A stretch of DNA of 64,000 bases. Source: Kribbella pratensis. Lineage in GTDB: Bacteria > Actinomycetota > Actinomycetes > Propionibacteriales > Kribbellaceae. The translations under genes were made by a program, and so were the position numbers. The stretch lies in contig NZ_SODP01000003.1 in the NCBI RefSeq assembly GCF_004365355.1, forward strand, positions 806,001 through 870,000, written 5' to 3'. Position 1 is the stretch's first letter; each line of letters opens with the position of its first letter. The notes under the pieces were generated by a model. The model was not told the DNA's origin and made no database searches. It saw only the letters and a program-made list of their open reading frames with translations. Below, piece by piece: positions 15,193 to 22,797 of the stretch.

Positions 15193-15988
15193 CCGTCACC
15201 CGAGTGGTCTTGGTGACCGGCTTCCAGCCGCTCGCGCTGCAGTAGTTGACCGTGTACTTGAAGGTGTAGGTGCCGGCCTTCGCGTACGTGTGGGTGCCTG
15301 ACGCGTTGGGCAGCCCGGAGTCGTTCATCAGCGTGTAGGTCTGCTTCTTGCTGATGCGCTGGGTTCCGCTCACGCAGTTGACCGCGCCGGCGTCGGAGCC
15401 GCTCTGCTGACCGTCACCGAAGAAGTACTGCGTCCCACCCAGCAGGTCGACGAAGTCGATGCCCGAGGTCGAGAGCGGTCGGCCGTTCTCGCCGGTCGGC
15501 ACCAGCGTGCTTCCCGACAGCGTCACCTTGAAGGTCACGCTGCGGCCCTGGACGGTCGACTTCAGCGAAACGTGCACCCCGAGCGGCGGGGCGACCGGCG
15601 GCGCGACCGGCGTGCTCGACGTCGAGCTCGGCGGCGGGTTGCCGGTGGTCCGGGTGGAGGGCGGCGGCGTGTTCGGTGTGTGGATCGCGTTGCTTGCCGA
15701 GTTCGTTGTGCCCGAGGTCGTCGGCACCGCGGAGGTGGGCGCCGGTGTGACGATCGTCGTCGGCGCGCTCGGCGAGTTGGACACCGGCGGGCGGCCGTTG
15801 ACGTCGGTGACGTTGGTGATCGCAAGGGCGACGGCGACCACGGCGGCGGCGGCCAGTATGACGGCACCGGCAGTGCGGCGGCGTCGTACCGTCCGGACCC
15901 GGGCGAACACGGCCTGGCTTGGCAAGGTGCTCGGCGGCGGCGGATCGGCAACGAGCTGCTCGAACTTCTGCTTGAGATCGTCAGTCAT
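15185..15988 (-). CDS. Anti-sigma-like single-pass membrane protein with PKD-like outer domain
   Basis: The 267-residue product has a short cytoplasmic part (MTDDLKQKFEQLVAD...), one membrane helix (about residues 40-60), a long Thr/Pro/Ser linker (about 70-140) and an outer beta domain with PKD-like features (FKVTLSGSTL, GTYTFKYTVNYC) and two cysteines that could form a disulfide. ATG 15988 overlaps the sigma-factor stop as ATGA, the classic sigma/anti-sigma arrangement. The cytoplasmic part does not show a zinc anti-sigma HxxxCxxC motif, so the anti-sigma role is inferred from position. The outer domain might sense an envelope ligand. Confidence 0.7.
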   Translation of the reverse strand: MTDDLKQKFEQLVADPPPPSTLPSQAVFARVRTVRRRRTAGAVILAAAAVVAVALAITNVTDVNGRPPVSNSPSAPTTIVTPAPTSAVPTTSGTTNSASNAIHTPNTPPPSTRTTGNPPPSSTSSTPVAPPVAPPLGVHVSLKSTVQGRSVTFKVTLSGSTLVPTGENGRPLSTSGIDFVDLLGGTQYFFGDGQQSGSDAGAVNCVSGTQRISKKQTYTLMNDSGLPNASGTHTYAKAGTYTFKYTVNYCSASGWKPVTKTTRVTVR

Positions 15989-16521
15989 GGTCGGGCCTCC
16001 TTCTGGACCGGAGTGGACATCGCGGTGATCAGCTCGTGCTCGCGGAGTCTGGCCAGCCCGCGGGAGACGCTCGACTTGACGGTGCCGACCGAGCAGCCCA
16101 TGATCTGCGCGATCTCGGCCTCCGGCAGATCCTCGAAGTACCGCAGTACCAGCGCTGCGCGGGTACGGCGCGGCAGCGTTGCGAGCGCCCGCAGCAGCAG
16201 ATCCCGGTCGTCGATCGACCCGTACTGCTCCTGCGCCCGGTGCTCGGGCAGCTGCTCGGTCGGTGTCTCGCCGCGCCACTTCCGGCGCCACCACTGCGTG
16301 CTGGTGTTCACCATCACGGTCCTGGTGTAACTCTCCAGCGCGGCGCTGCTGCGCAGGGAGTTCCGGTGGAACCACACCTTGGTCAGCGCGCTCTGCACCA
16401 GGTCCTCGGCCTGGTGCCATTCACCGGTCAGCAGATACCCGAACCTCTGCAGTGCGGTGAACCGGCCGTCCACGAACTCGGCGAATTCGTGGTCGCGTCC
16501 TGGATCCATCCCAACCCCCAT
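15985..16521 (-). CDS. ECF sigma factor, SigE family
   Basis: The product of about 178 residues has region 2 (ALQRFGYLLTGEWHQAEDLV then LTKVWF, YTRTVMVNT) and region 4 (LPRRTRAALVLRYFEDLPE, then EIAQIMGCSVGTVKSSVSRG) of group IV sigma factors; the 'LTG-W-AEDLVQ-AL-K-W' signature is that of the actinobacterial SigE-family ECFs. Three in-frame starts are possible (TTG 16530, ATG 16521, ATG 16509). It is translationally coupled to the downstream membrane protein, its probable regulator. Target promoters are not evident in the window. Confidence 0.88.
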   Translation of the reverse strand: MGVGMDPGRDHEFAEFVDGRFTALQRFGYLLTGEWHQAEDLVQSALTKVWFHRNSLRSSAALESYTRTVMVNTSTQWWRRKWRGETPTEQLPEHRAQEQYGSIDDRDLLLRALATLPRRTRAALVLRYFEDLPEAEIAQIMGCSVGTVKSSVSRGLARLREHELITAMSTPVQKEARP

Positions 16522-16591
16522 CTCGTTCAACTCGGTCAGACTTGTGATGCCCGAGCGGGCCGGAAAGGTTGAGCGCCGACGCGGAAGGATT

Positions 16592-16951
16592 TCAGACCGC
16601 GTCGTACTGCGTCTGGGCTTTGGTGATGGCGGGCATGTGGGTCTCGGCCCAGGTGGTGAGGACGCTGATCGGGTCGATCAGGGACGCGCCCATCGGGGTG
16701 AGCGTGTAGACGACGCGGGGCGGGATCTCGGCGAAGACCTCGCGGCTGACGAGACCGTCGCGCTCCATCCGGCGCAGGGTCTGGGTCAGGACCTTCGGCG
16801 CGATCCGGCCGATACCGTCGCGGAGCTCGGTGAAGCGGAGCGGGCCGTCGCGCAGCAGCAGGACGACGAGCACCGTCCATTTGTCGCCGATCCGGTCGAG
16901 GATCACCCGGGTCGGGCAGTTCGGGTCGAACACGTTCCCTTTGGTTACCAC
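16592..16951 (-). CDS. HxlR-family transcriptional regulator
   Basis: The 119-residue winged-helix protein has the HxlR hallmarks: an N-terminal cysteine (DPNCPTRVILDRIGDKWTVL) followed by LRFTELRDGIGRIAPKVLTQTLRRMERDGLVSRE and PPRVVYTLTPMG. Such proteins often sense electrophiles or oxidants through that cysteine. GTG 16951 lies inside one of two direct repeats thought to be its operator. It is divergent from an NAD(P)H-binding oxidoreductase, its probable target. Confidence 0.88.
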   Translation of the reverse strand: MVTKGNVFDPNCPTRVILDRIGDKWTVLVVLLLRDGPLRFTELRDGIGRIAPKVLTQTLRRMERDGLVSREVFAEIPPRVVYTLTPMGASLIDPISVLTTWAETHMPAITKAQTQYDAV

Positions 16952-16995
16952 AAGGTACTTATAGCACGTTGAAGTAGCCAGTTACCAATAGATAC
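16944..16995. promoter_or_regulatory. HxlR operator candidates: two direct repeats
   Basis: GTTACCANNAGNTAC occurs at 16944-16958 and 16981-16995 in the same orientation, 37 bases apart. The first covers the HxlR start, the second lies in the promoter region of the divergent oxidoreductase. Confidence 0.5.
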
Positions 16996-17026
16996 CGTTG
17001 GCGCGATCGCAGACGAAAGGACAACG

Positions 17027-17635
17027 ATGAAGATCGCGGTGTACGGGGCAAGTGGCATGGTCGGCAGCCGGATCGTGGCCGAGGCAGTGAGCCGCGGCCA
17101 TGAGGTGGCCGGCGTCACCCGGTCGGGCGGCGAGCTGCCCGCCGACGTCCGCGCGGTGCAGGCGAACGCCGGGGACATCGCGTCGGCGAAGGAGCTTGCG
17201 GCCGAGTCGGACGCGCTGGTGGCGGCGATCGGGCCGAGCCGGACCGGCGGCGACCACCAGGACTACCTGGACGCGATCGACAACCTGATCGCCGCGGTAC
17301 AGGGGACGGCGACCCGGTTGATCGTGGTCGGCGGCGCCGGCAGCTTGGTTGTCAACGGCAACCGTGTGGTGGACAGCCCGGACTTCCCGGCCGAGTACAA
17401 GAACGAGTCGCTGACCGTCTCGCAGGCGCTCGAGAACCTGCGAGCGAGCGACGTCAACTGGACCATGCTGTCCCCGGCCTTCGTGATCGCCCCGGGTGAG
17501 CGTACCGGTGTCTTCCGCCTCGGCCAGGACGAGCCGATCGGCGAGCACATCTCCGCCGAGGACTACGCGGTTGCCCTGGTCAACGAACTCGAGCAGCCGG
17601 CCCACAACAAGCAGCGCTTCACGCTGGGGTACTGA
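17027..17635 (+). CDS. NAD(P)H-binding atypical SDR oxidoreductase
   Basis: The 202-residue product starts MKIAVYGASGMVGSRIV, the GxxGxxG Rossmann loop of atypical short-chain dehydrogenases (NmrA/SDR_a5 type). It goes on with RLIVVGGAGSLVV and VNWTMLSPAFVI, typical of the group called NAD(P)-dependent epimerase-like or NADPH-quinone reductase-like. It lacks the classical YxxxK catalytic pair. An AAAGGA ribosome site lies before the ATG. Divergent partner of an HxlR regulator, a pairing often linked to quinone or aldehyde stress. The 3' end overlaps the convergent Rieske gene by 17 bases. Confidence 0.8.
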   Translation: MKIAVYGASGMVGSRIVAEAVSRGHEVAGVTRSGGELPADVRAVQANAGDIASAKELAAESDALVAAIGPSRTGGDHQDYLDAIDNLIAAVQGTATRLIVVGGAGSLVVNGNRVVDSPDFPAEYKNESLTVSQALENLRASDVNWTMLSPAFVIAPGERTGVFRLGQDEPIGEHISAEDYAVALVNELEQPAHNKQRFTLGY

Positions 17636-18734
17636 GAGGTTTGCCGAGGTAGCCGCGGGCCAGCATCGTCACCCATTGGTAGACGGCGTCCTCCGCGGGC
17701 GCCAGCGGACCGGGCCGGAAGTGCGGGGACTCGGCGCCGCGCTGGACCGATTCACACGCCGCCCAGTCCTCGCGGTTCGTGATGTCCCAGAACTCCACGG
17801 CGTACGACGGATCCTTGACCTCGGGCCGGAAGTACCAGGAGCACTCGATCGCGGTCAGGCTCGGCGTACGTGGCTCCAGGCGATGCGTCATCACGTAGTC
17901 GGGGTGGAGCGAGATCAGCAGGTTGGGGAACAGGCCGAGGTAGTTCACCCGTCGCGGGTCAACGCCCTCGAGGGGTACTCCGTGTGACCGGCCGTCGAGC
18001 GACATCGTCTCGGCGTCCGGTCGCAGGTCCATCAGCCCGCCGACCCACGCGCCGGGCAGATTCCAGTTGTCGCCCGACGTCGGCGGCGACACCTTGCACA
18101 GCTCGGGATGGATCAGCGGGCAGTGGTAGCACTCGTGGTAGTTCTCCACGATCGTCTTCCAGTTCGACGCGACGTCGTATGCGTGCCGGGCCTTCAGAAC
18201 AAGGGATTCCGGCGCGTACGGCGCGACCAGTTCGGTCAGGCCACCGACGTGATCCGCGAACGACGTCGCCGTACCGGTCGCGTTGACGAACAGCCAGCCC
18301 TGCCAGACCTCGGCCGGCAGCTCGACCAGACCATACGGTTTGGTATGGAAGGAATCGCCCATCCGCGGTGCCGTCTTCACCGAGCCGTCCAGCTCGTACG
18401 ACCAGCCGTGGTACGGGCAGACGACCGCACGCCGCTCGCTCGTCTCGTTGCGCTGGAGCAGTTCGTGACCGCGATGCCGGCAGGTGTTCGCGAACGCCCG
18501 CGGTCGCTCGCCGAACGTCACGATCGCCGCGATATCGCCGACCGTCACCTCGCGGTACGTCGTACCGTCCGACAACTCGTCGACGCGGCCGAGGCAGGTC
18601 CACGTACCGGCGAAGAAATGCCGGCGTTCCCAGGCCAGCACGGCAGGATCGGTGTACGCCTCGCGCGGCAGCATGACCGATTCACCATGCGGCCGCAACG
18701 AAGCCTCCAAGGCGCGGGGATCGAGTGGCATCAT
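17619..18734 (-). CDS. Rieske-type aromatic-ring-hydroxylating oxygenase, alpha subunit
   Basis: The 371-residue product has a complete Rieske [2Fe-2S] site, C85-H87 and C106-H109 (CRHRGHELL and VVCPYHGWSYELDG), and the mononuclear iron site in NWKTIVENYHECYHCPLIHP, so it is a catalytic alpha subunit. No ferredoxin, reductase or beta subunit lies nearby; stand-alone members of this group act on quaternary amines, aromatic acids or sterols, and the substrate is open. The start is one of two adjacent ATGs (18734, 18731), fixed by TACAGT 6 bases upstream. A 164-base hairpin lies directly upstream of that box. Confidence 0.88.
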   Translation of the reverse strand: MMPLDPRALEASLRPHGESVMLPREAYTDPAVLAWERRHFFAGTWTCLGRVDELSDGTTYREVTVGDIAAIVTFGERPRAFANTCRHRGHELLQRNETSERRAVVCPYHGWSYELDGSVKTAPRMGDSFHTKPYGLVELPAEVWQGWLFVNATGTATSFADHVGGLTELVAPYAPESLVLKARHAYDVASNWKTIVENYHECYHCPLIHPELCKVSPPTSGDNWNLPGAWVGGLMDLRPDAETMSLDGRSHGVPLEGVDPRRVNYLGLFPNLLISLHPDYVMTHRLEPRTPSLTAIECSWYFRPEVKDPSYAVEFWDITNREDWAACESVQRGAESPHFRPGPLAPAEDAVYQWVTMLARGYLGKPLSTPA

Positions 18735-18740
18735 CTGCCA

Positions 18741-18746
18741 ACTGTA
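18741..18746 (-). promoter_or_regulatory. -10 box of the Rieske oxygenase gene (leaderless)
   Basis: TACAGT on the minus strand lies 6 bases before ATG 18734. The long hairpin element abuts it at 18747, so the -35 region would lie inside the hairpin arm. Confidence 0.5.
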
Positions 18747-18910
18747 AGTGCCGGGTAAGCGGTGTGGATTGGCGCTATCGGCGCCCAGGCACGCACCTCG
18801 CGGCACTTGGCCAGCGCCCACGATGCTCCGCATCGAGGCCACTGACCAAGCACCCCGATGCACGCACCTGGACGCCGCTATCGCTCAACCCACACCGCTT
18901 ACCCGGCACT
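18747..18910 (-). ncRNA. 164-base long imperfect inverted repeat, candidate structured RNA
   Basis: The outer 21 bases of each arm are perfect (18747-18767 and 18890-18910). Folding end to end gives 80 opposed positions: 64 Watson-Crick, 10 that pair only as G.U in minus-strand RNA, none that pair only as G.U in plus-strand RNA, and 6 mismatches, with one bulged base (18885) and a three-base loop (18827-18829). The 5' end (minus strand) covers the last three codons and stop of the SRPBCC gene; the 3' end touches the Rieske -10 box. No target-site duplication is evident. It may be a long terminator, a stable 3' RNA, or a MITE-like element. Confidence 0.7.
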
Positions 18911-19357
18911 GCGGGCGAACTCCACATACTTGCCCAGTACGTAGTCCCATCCCGTGTCGTAGCTGAGGCGGGCGCGCGCTCCGTCGCCGCGGCGCTCCCA
19001 GCCGGAATGCACGAGCTGTACTTCGGTGCCGTCGCCGGTCGGCGTGAATGTGACGGTGACCTGACCGGCCTCGCTCGGATCGCCGCCCGGGTGCCAGCTG
19101 AACCCGACCGTTGTCGGCGGATCCCAGTCCGACACCGTGCCCCAGGTCGCGAGCTCGCCCTCGGCGCCGTACTCGACGATGCGGCCGCCGACGGCGCCTT
19201 CCATCTGGACCTCGTTCGCTGCGGCGCCGCCGACCGAGTGGCCGAACATCGGCCACCATGCCGACGTCTCGGCGGTGAATGCCTCGAACGCCCGCTCGAC
19301 GCCGACCGGCACCACAACGGTCTTCACCAACGGCGAGATCTCTTGCTTCACACTCAT
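18899..19357 (-). CDS. SRPBCC / AHSA1-domain protein
   Basis: The 152-residue product is a START/Bet v1-like (AHSA1) fold: VVVPVGVERAFEAFTAETSAWWP at the start, then strands such as GGRIVEYGAEGELATWGTV and TVTFTPTGDGTEVQLVHSGWERRG. The fold binds hydrophobic ligands; individual functions are usually unknown. ATG 19357 has a GAGGAGG ribosome site and overlaps the ArsR stop by four bases (ATGA). ArsR-SRPBCC pairs are common in actinobacteria. The last codons (Ser-Ala-Gly-stop) lie inside the long hairpin at 18747-18910. Confidence 0.85.
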   Translation of the reverse strand: MSVKQEISPLVKTVVVPVGVERAFEAFTAETSAWWPMFGHSVGGAAANEVQMEGAVGGRIVEYGAEGELATWGTVSDWDPPTTVGFSWHPGGDPSEAGQVTVTFTPTGDGTEVQLVHSGWERRGDGARARLSYDTGWDYVLGKYVEFARSAG

Positions 19358-19692
19358 GTCCGTTCCTCCTCGGTCCGCCTGACGTGGTCGGCGTACGCAT
19401 CCAGGGCGTCGCCCCAGAACCGGTCGAGCCAATTGCGGAGTTCGTCGAGACCGGACTGGTGGACCCGGTAGATGTTCCGGGTGCCGCGCGACTCGTGCCG
19501 CACCAGACCGACCGCCCCGAGCACCTTCAGGTGCTGCGAGATCGCGGGACGGCTGACGGGCACGCGCTCGGCCAGAACACCGACCGAGCACGGCCCGCCG
19601 GTCCGCAGTGTCTCGAGGATCACGCGGCGCGTCGGGTCCCCGAGCGCATCCAGTACGGGGCCCGCCGCTTCGAGTGATCCGTAAGTTCCCAC
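19354..19692 (-). CDS. ArsR-family transcriptional regulator
   Basis: The roughly 112-residue winged helix reads LDALGDPTRRVILETLRTGGPCSVGVLAERVPVSR (continuing AISQHLKVLGAVGLV), then ESRGTRNIYRV for the wing. No metal-binding cysteine pair typical of arsenic/zinc sensors is seen, so it probably senses an organic ligand or acts constitutively. The frame extends back to a TTG at 19728, but GTG 19692 gives the usual short N-terminus and lies within the tandem operator. Coupled to the SRPBCC gene downstream. Confidence 0.82.
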   Translation of the reverse strand: MGTYGSLEAAGPVLDALGDPTRRVILETLRTGGPCSVGVLAERVPVSRPAISQHLKVLGAVGLVRHESRGTRNIYRVHQSGLDELRNWLDRFWGDALDAYADHVRRTEEERT

Positions 19693-19714
19693 GAACGGTA
19701 AGTTGCCACTAACG
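19679..19714. promoter_or_regulatory. Tandem ArsR operator repeats over the arsR start
   Basis: On the minus strand GTTAGTGGCAACTTAC and GTTCGTGGGAACTTAC follow each other with a 17-base period (within 19714-19696 and 19697-19679). Each is a near palindrome (GTTAGT....ACTTAC). They straddle the probable GTG start at 19692, so autoregulation is likely. Confidence 0.5.
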
Positions 19715-19731
19715 AACCAAGGAGTCAAGCC

Positions 19732-20904
19732 TCAGTTGAACGGATCGAGGATCAGGCCCGCCTGCTGCGGGTTCCCGTCGTGGACAAGCGCCTCGTGATT
19801 GCCGACGTCGTCGAAGGCGAACCCGTACGCGCGGCCGTCGGCCATCTGGGCGTGGATGTTCTTCGAGTACTGGTTGGTGACGGCGTCCTGGTAGAAGCCG
19901 GCGTCGTTCGGATCGGGCTGGTTGGGGTTCGTCAACAGCGTGGAGCGGTTGTAGCCCGCGCAGAGCGTGCGGGAGATCGGACCGCGAACCTGGTCGTTCG
20001 GCGCGTCGAGCAGGTTGAAGCAGCCGAAGACACTGGCCGAGTCGGGCTTCTGGAAGGAGGTGACGACCGCGCCGGAGCCGTCGGTGAAGTTCATGGCGTT
20101 GCCGGAGACGCGGCCGAAGTACTTCGTGTTGGGCTGGTCGCCGAACGGCGTGACCGTCAGCGTCTGCGAGCTGTACTTCGACCAGACGCGGTTGATGTAG
20201 TCGTCCATCGCGCTCGCCGGCAGCGCGCCGGTCTCGACGCCATACAGCGGGGAGAGTGCCCGCAGGACCGACCCGTCGGATGCCTTCTGGATCAGGCCGC
20301 CCCAACCGCTGGCGTTGAGTGCGTTGTAGACCGCGTTGTAGCCGCCCGCCTTCAGGTGGCCGGTCGTGTTCCCGTTGACGCTCACGGCGTACGGCGCGGA
20401 GAACATGTCGACCTGCGTGCTGTTGATCCACAGCCCGCCGTCGTTGAGCGTGTACTCCGACCAGCTGAACAGGATGTTCCGGTTGGGGTCGCTGGGGTTC
20501 TGCACAGCGGGCTGCACCAGGCCGCCCGTGGTCAGTTTGAAGACGAGCTTCTGACCGTACGAGAAGTAGACCCGGCCGGAGAACTTCGGCATCTGGATCG
20601 TGACGGACTGGCCGTTGCCCGGTCCGGCGATGGACGCGTCCGGTGCCGGCGTCGGCGGGTTGCCGCCGGCCGGCCAGGCGTGGAACGTGCCGCTCGCGTC
20701 GGCCCAGCCCTGCTGACCGGTGGCCAGGTTCGTGCCCAAGTTGTAGATGTAAACGGCGTCGCCGCGGCCCGAGTTGTTCGTGATCGTCAACGGGATCGTC
20801 GCCGGCACTGCAGCATCCGCCGGCCGATCCGTGTGCGCCGACAGCACACCTGCAACGGTTGCGGCGGCCGCGACGACAGCCAGCATTCGCGTTCTGAACC
20901 GCAT
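19732..20904 (-). CDS. Secreted glycoside hydrolase family 64 beta-1,3-glucanase
   Basis: The 390-residue product has a signal peptide (about residues 1-31, RMLAVVAAAATVAGVLSA) and a mature part with the GH64 plan: TIPLTITNNSGRGDAVYIYN at the start, GRVYFSYGQKLVFKL, FSWSEYTLNDGGLWIN, and the C-terminal QMADGRAYGFAFDDVG. GH64 enzymes release laminaripentaose from beta-1,3-glucan of fungal walls. Here there is no additional carbohydrate-binding module. A perfect GAGAGCGCTCTC palindrome lies 27 bases upstream of the ATG, consistent with LacI-type sugar control. Confidence 0.9.
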   Translation of the reverse strand: MRFRTRMLAVVAAAATVAGVLSAHTDRPADAAVPATIPLTITNNSGRGDAVYIYNLGTNLATGQQGWADASGTFHAWPAGGNPPTPAPDASIAGPGNGQSVTIQMPKFSGRVYFSYGQKLVFKLTTGGLVQPAVQNPSDPNRNILFSWSEYTLNDGGLWINSTQVDMFSAPYAVSVNGNTTGHLKAGGYNAVYNALNASGWGGLIQKASDGSVLRALSPLYGVETGALPASAMDDYINRVWSKYSSQTLTVTPFGDQPNTKYFGRVSGNAMNFTDGSGAVVTSFQKPDSASVFGCFNLLDAPNDQVRGPISRTLCAGYNRSTLLTNPNQPDPNDAGFYQDAVTNQYSKNIHAQMADGRAYGFAFDDVGNHEALVHDGNPQQAGLILDPFN

Positions 20905-20930
20905 GGTTCCTCCTCACGTCGGCCCCCCGA

Positions 20931-20942
20931 GAGAGCGCTCTC
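20931..20942. promoter_or_regulatory. LacI/CebR-type operator before the glucanase gene
   Basis: GAGAGCGCTCTC is a perfect 12-bp palindrome with the AGCGCT core of CebR/BglR-like operators that control glucan and cellulose genes in actinobacteria. No LacI regulator is in the window, so it would act from elsewhere. Confidence 0.5.
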
Positions 20943-21001
20943 ATCGTGTCGTGAGGTGACCACCGGCTGTCAACGGCCCACCACTGTCGGCTTTCCGACA
21001 A

Positions 21002-21541
21002 TTAGGGCTGAGGAACGCCTTCTCCGGTGAGTCCGTCGATCGATTCCCGGATCAGGTCGGCGTGGCCGGTGTGGCGGGCGTACTCCTCGATCAGGTCGAC
21101 CAGGATGTAGCGCAGGCTCGGCGAAGTCCCGTCGCGCCCGGTCCACCGGGCCAGCTGGTCGACGCCGCCGTTGGCGAGCGCTTCGGTGACAGCGGCGCGG
21201 GAGCGCTCGACGGACGCCTCCCACAAGTTCATGAGGTCCTCGGACGAGTCGTCCGCCGCGCTGTGCCACTCCCAGTCCGGGTCGGCGTCCCAGTCGACCG
21301 CGTCCCACGGGGCGCCCAGCTCCCGGCCGAGCAACCGGCGGGTGAAGTACTCGTCCTCGACCAGCGCGAGGTGCTTGAGCAGTCCGCCCAGCGTCACCGT
21401 CGACGGCGGGTGCTGCTTGGTCAGTCCGGCCGCGTCCAACCCGCCGCATTTCCACGCGAAGGTACGGCGATTGCGCTCGAGCGCACCCAGCAGTGTGTCA
21501 GCTTCCGAGCCGGCGACCGGTGGTCCGGTGAGGATGTCCAT
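21002..21541 (-). CDS. DinB-fold (DUF664) mycothiol-dependent-type protein
   Basis: The 179-residue, four-helix DinB-like protein has TLLGALERNRRTFAWKCGGL, the metal-site histidine in GLLKHLALVEDEYF and the C-terminal LIEEYARHTGHADLIRESIDG, the H-x3-H-D-like pattern of DUF664. This family includes mycothiol-dependent S-transferases and maleylpyruvate isomerase-like enzymes of actinobacteria. The substrate is unknown. Start supported by TACCCT 7 bases upstream. Confidence 0.82.
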   Translation of the reverse strand: MDILTGPPVAGSEADTLLGALERNRRTFAWKCGGLDAAGLTKQHPPSTVTLGGLLKHLALVEDEYFTRRLLGRELGAPWDAVDWDADPDWEWHSAADDSSEDLMNLWEASVERSRAAVTEALANGGVDQLARWTGRDGTSPSLRYILVDLIEEYARHTGHADLIRESIDGLTGEGVPQP

Positions 21542-21548
21542 GGCGAGG

Positions 21549-21554
21549 AGGGTA
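21549..21554 (-). promoter_or_regulatory. -10 box of the DinB-like gene (leaderless)
   Basis: TACCCT on the minus strand lies 7 bases before ATG 21541. Confidence 0.4.
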
Positions 21555-21587
21555 TCGATGGTTCCGGACGATCGCCGTCCGGAACAT

Positions 21588-22757
21588 CTATCCGGCCTGG
21601 GTGGGTGGCCAGCGTCTGGTGGGTTCGGGGTCCTCGATGGCCAGGAACTCGGGCGCGGTGAGCGGGCGGACCGACGCCTCGATCGACTCCATCGCGGTCA
21701 GCTCGGACTCGGTGACGTGCAGATCGCGGAGCTTGCGCGCGGTGATGAAGACGCGGCGCTCGAACGAACCGACCGTGCCGTTGTAGGCCTCGACCGCGGA
21801 CGTCAGCGATCGACCTACCCGGCCGAGGTGTTCGCCCATCGTGCTGAGTCGCTCGTACAGCTCGCGGCCGAGCTCGAAGACCTGCTGCGCCGACTCGGTC
21901 AGCGCCGACTGATTCCACGCGTACGCCGCCGCGCGCAGCGTCGCGATCAGCGTCGTCGGCGTCGCCAGGATCACGCGGCGCTCAGCGGCGTACTCGAGCA
22001 GGGACGGCTCCGTGTCGAGCGCCGCGGACAGGAACGACTCTCCTGGCACGAACAGGATGACGAACTCCGGCGATGGCGACAGCCGCGTCCAGTACGCCTT
22101 CGACGCGAGTTGGTCGACATGTGTCCGCAGATGGCGAGCATGCGCGCGCAGTCGATCCTCGCGGTACGACGCGTCGTCGGACTCGCTCGCATCGAGGAAC
22201 GCGGCCAGCGGGACCTTCGAGTCGACGACGATGTTCTTGCCCTCGGCAAGCCTCACGACCAGGTCAGGCCGCAGAACGCCGTCCTCGCCGAACGTCGTTG
22301 TCTGCTCGGTGAAGTCGCAGTGCGCGACCATCCCGGCCAGCTCGACCGTACGCCGCAGGTGCAGCTCGCCCCATCGTCCGCGCACCTGTGGTTTTCGCAG
22401 TGCGGTCGACAGCGATGCCGTCTCGCGTCGCAGTGCCTCGCCGCTCATCCGCACCTCGTTGACCTGTTGGTGCAGCTGGCTCTGCCAGGCGGCGCGCCCC
22501 TTCTCGAGCTGATTCAGCTGCGCGTGCAGGCGATCGAGCGCATCCTTGACGACAGCCTGGCCGCCCATCTGTTGGCCGACCGACGTCCGCTCCTGCGTCA
22601 GCTCGACCACACGATCCTCGGCCGCATCCCGCTCGGCCGTGATCCGCGCCAGCTTGGCGCCGTCGCGCCCGCGCACCCACAAGACACCGAACGCAGCACC
22701 CAACAGCAGCCCCACCGCGAGGAAGAGCAGCACCAACAACACCGTCGTACCGGACAT
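21588..22757 (-). CDS. rmuC: DNA recombination protein RmuC
   Basis: The 389-residue product has an N-terminal membrane helix (TTVLLVLLFLAVGLLLGAAF), a coiled-coil segment (about 40-110), then the RmuC nuclease-like core: QVRGRWGELHLRRTVELAGM, RPDLVVRLAEGKNIVVDSKVP, FVILFVPGESFLSAAL, RRVILATPTTLIATLRAAAY. RmuC limits inversions between short inverted repeats in E. coli and is probably membrane-tethered here. ATG 22757 chosen; earlier in-frame codons exist. Same-strand genes lie on both sides with small gaps. Confidence 0.92.
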   Translation of the reverse strand: MSGTTVLLVLLFLAVGLLLGAAFGVLWVRGRDGAKLARITAERDAAEDRVVELTQERTSVGQQMGGQAVVKDALDRLHAQLNQLEKGRAAWQSQLHQQVNEVRMSGEALRRETASLSTALRKPQVRGRWGELHLRRTVELAGMVAHCDFTEQTTTFGEDGVLRPDLVVRLAEGKNIVVDSKVPLAAFLDASESDDASYREDRLRAHARHLRTHVDQLASKAYWTRLSPSPEFVILFVPGESFLSAALDTEPSLLEYAAERRVILATPTTLIATLRAAAYAWNQSALTESAQQVFELGRELYERLSTMGEHLGRVGRSLTSAVEAYNGTVGSFERRVFITARKLRDLHVTESELTAMESIEASVRPLTAPEFLAIEDPEPTRRWPPTQAG

Positions 22758-22797
22758 GTCACTGATAGTGCCGAAGCCCACCGACAGTTTCTGACGA

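Noticed and set aside
18747..18910. Transposon end or MITE with target-site duplication
   Set aside because: No matching short direct repeats flank the element, and one arm contains the end of a conserved gene; mobility is possible but not supported here.
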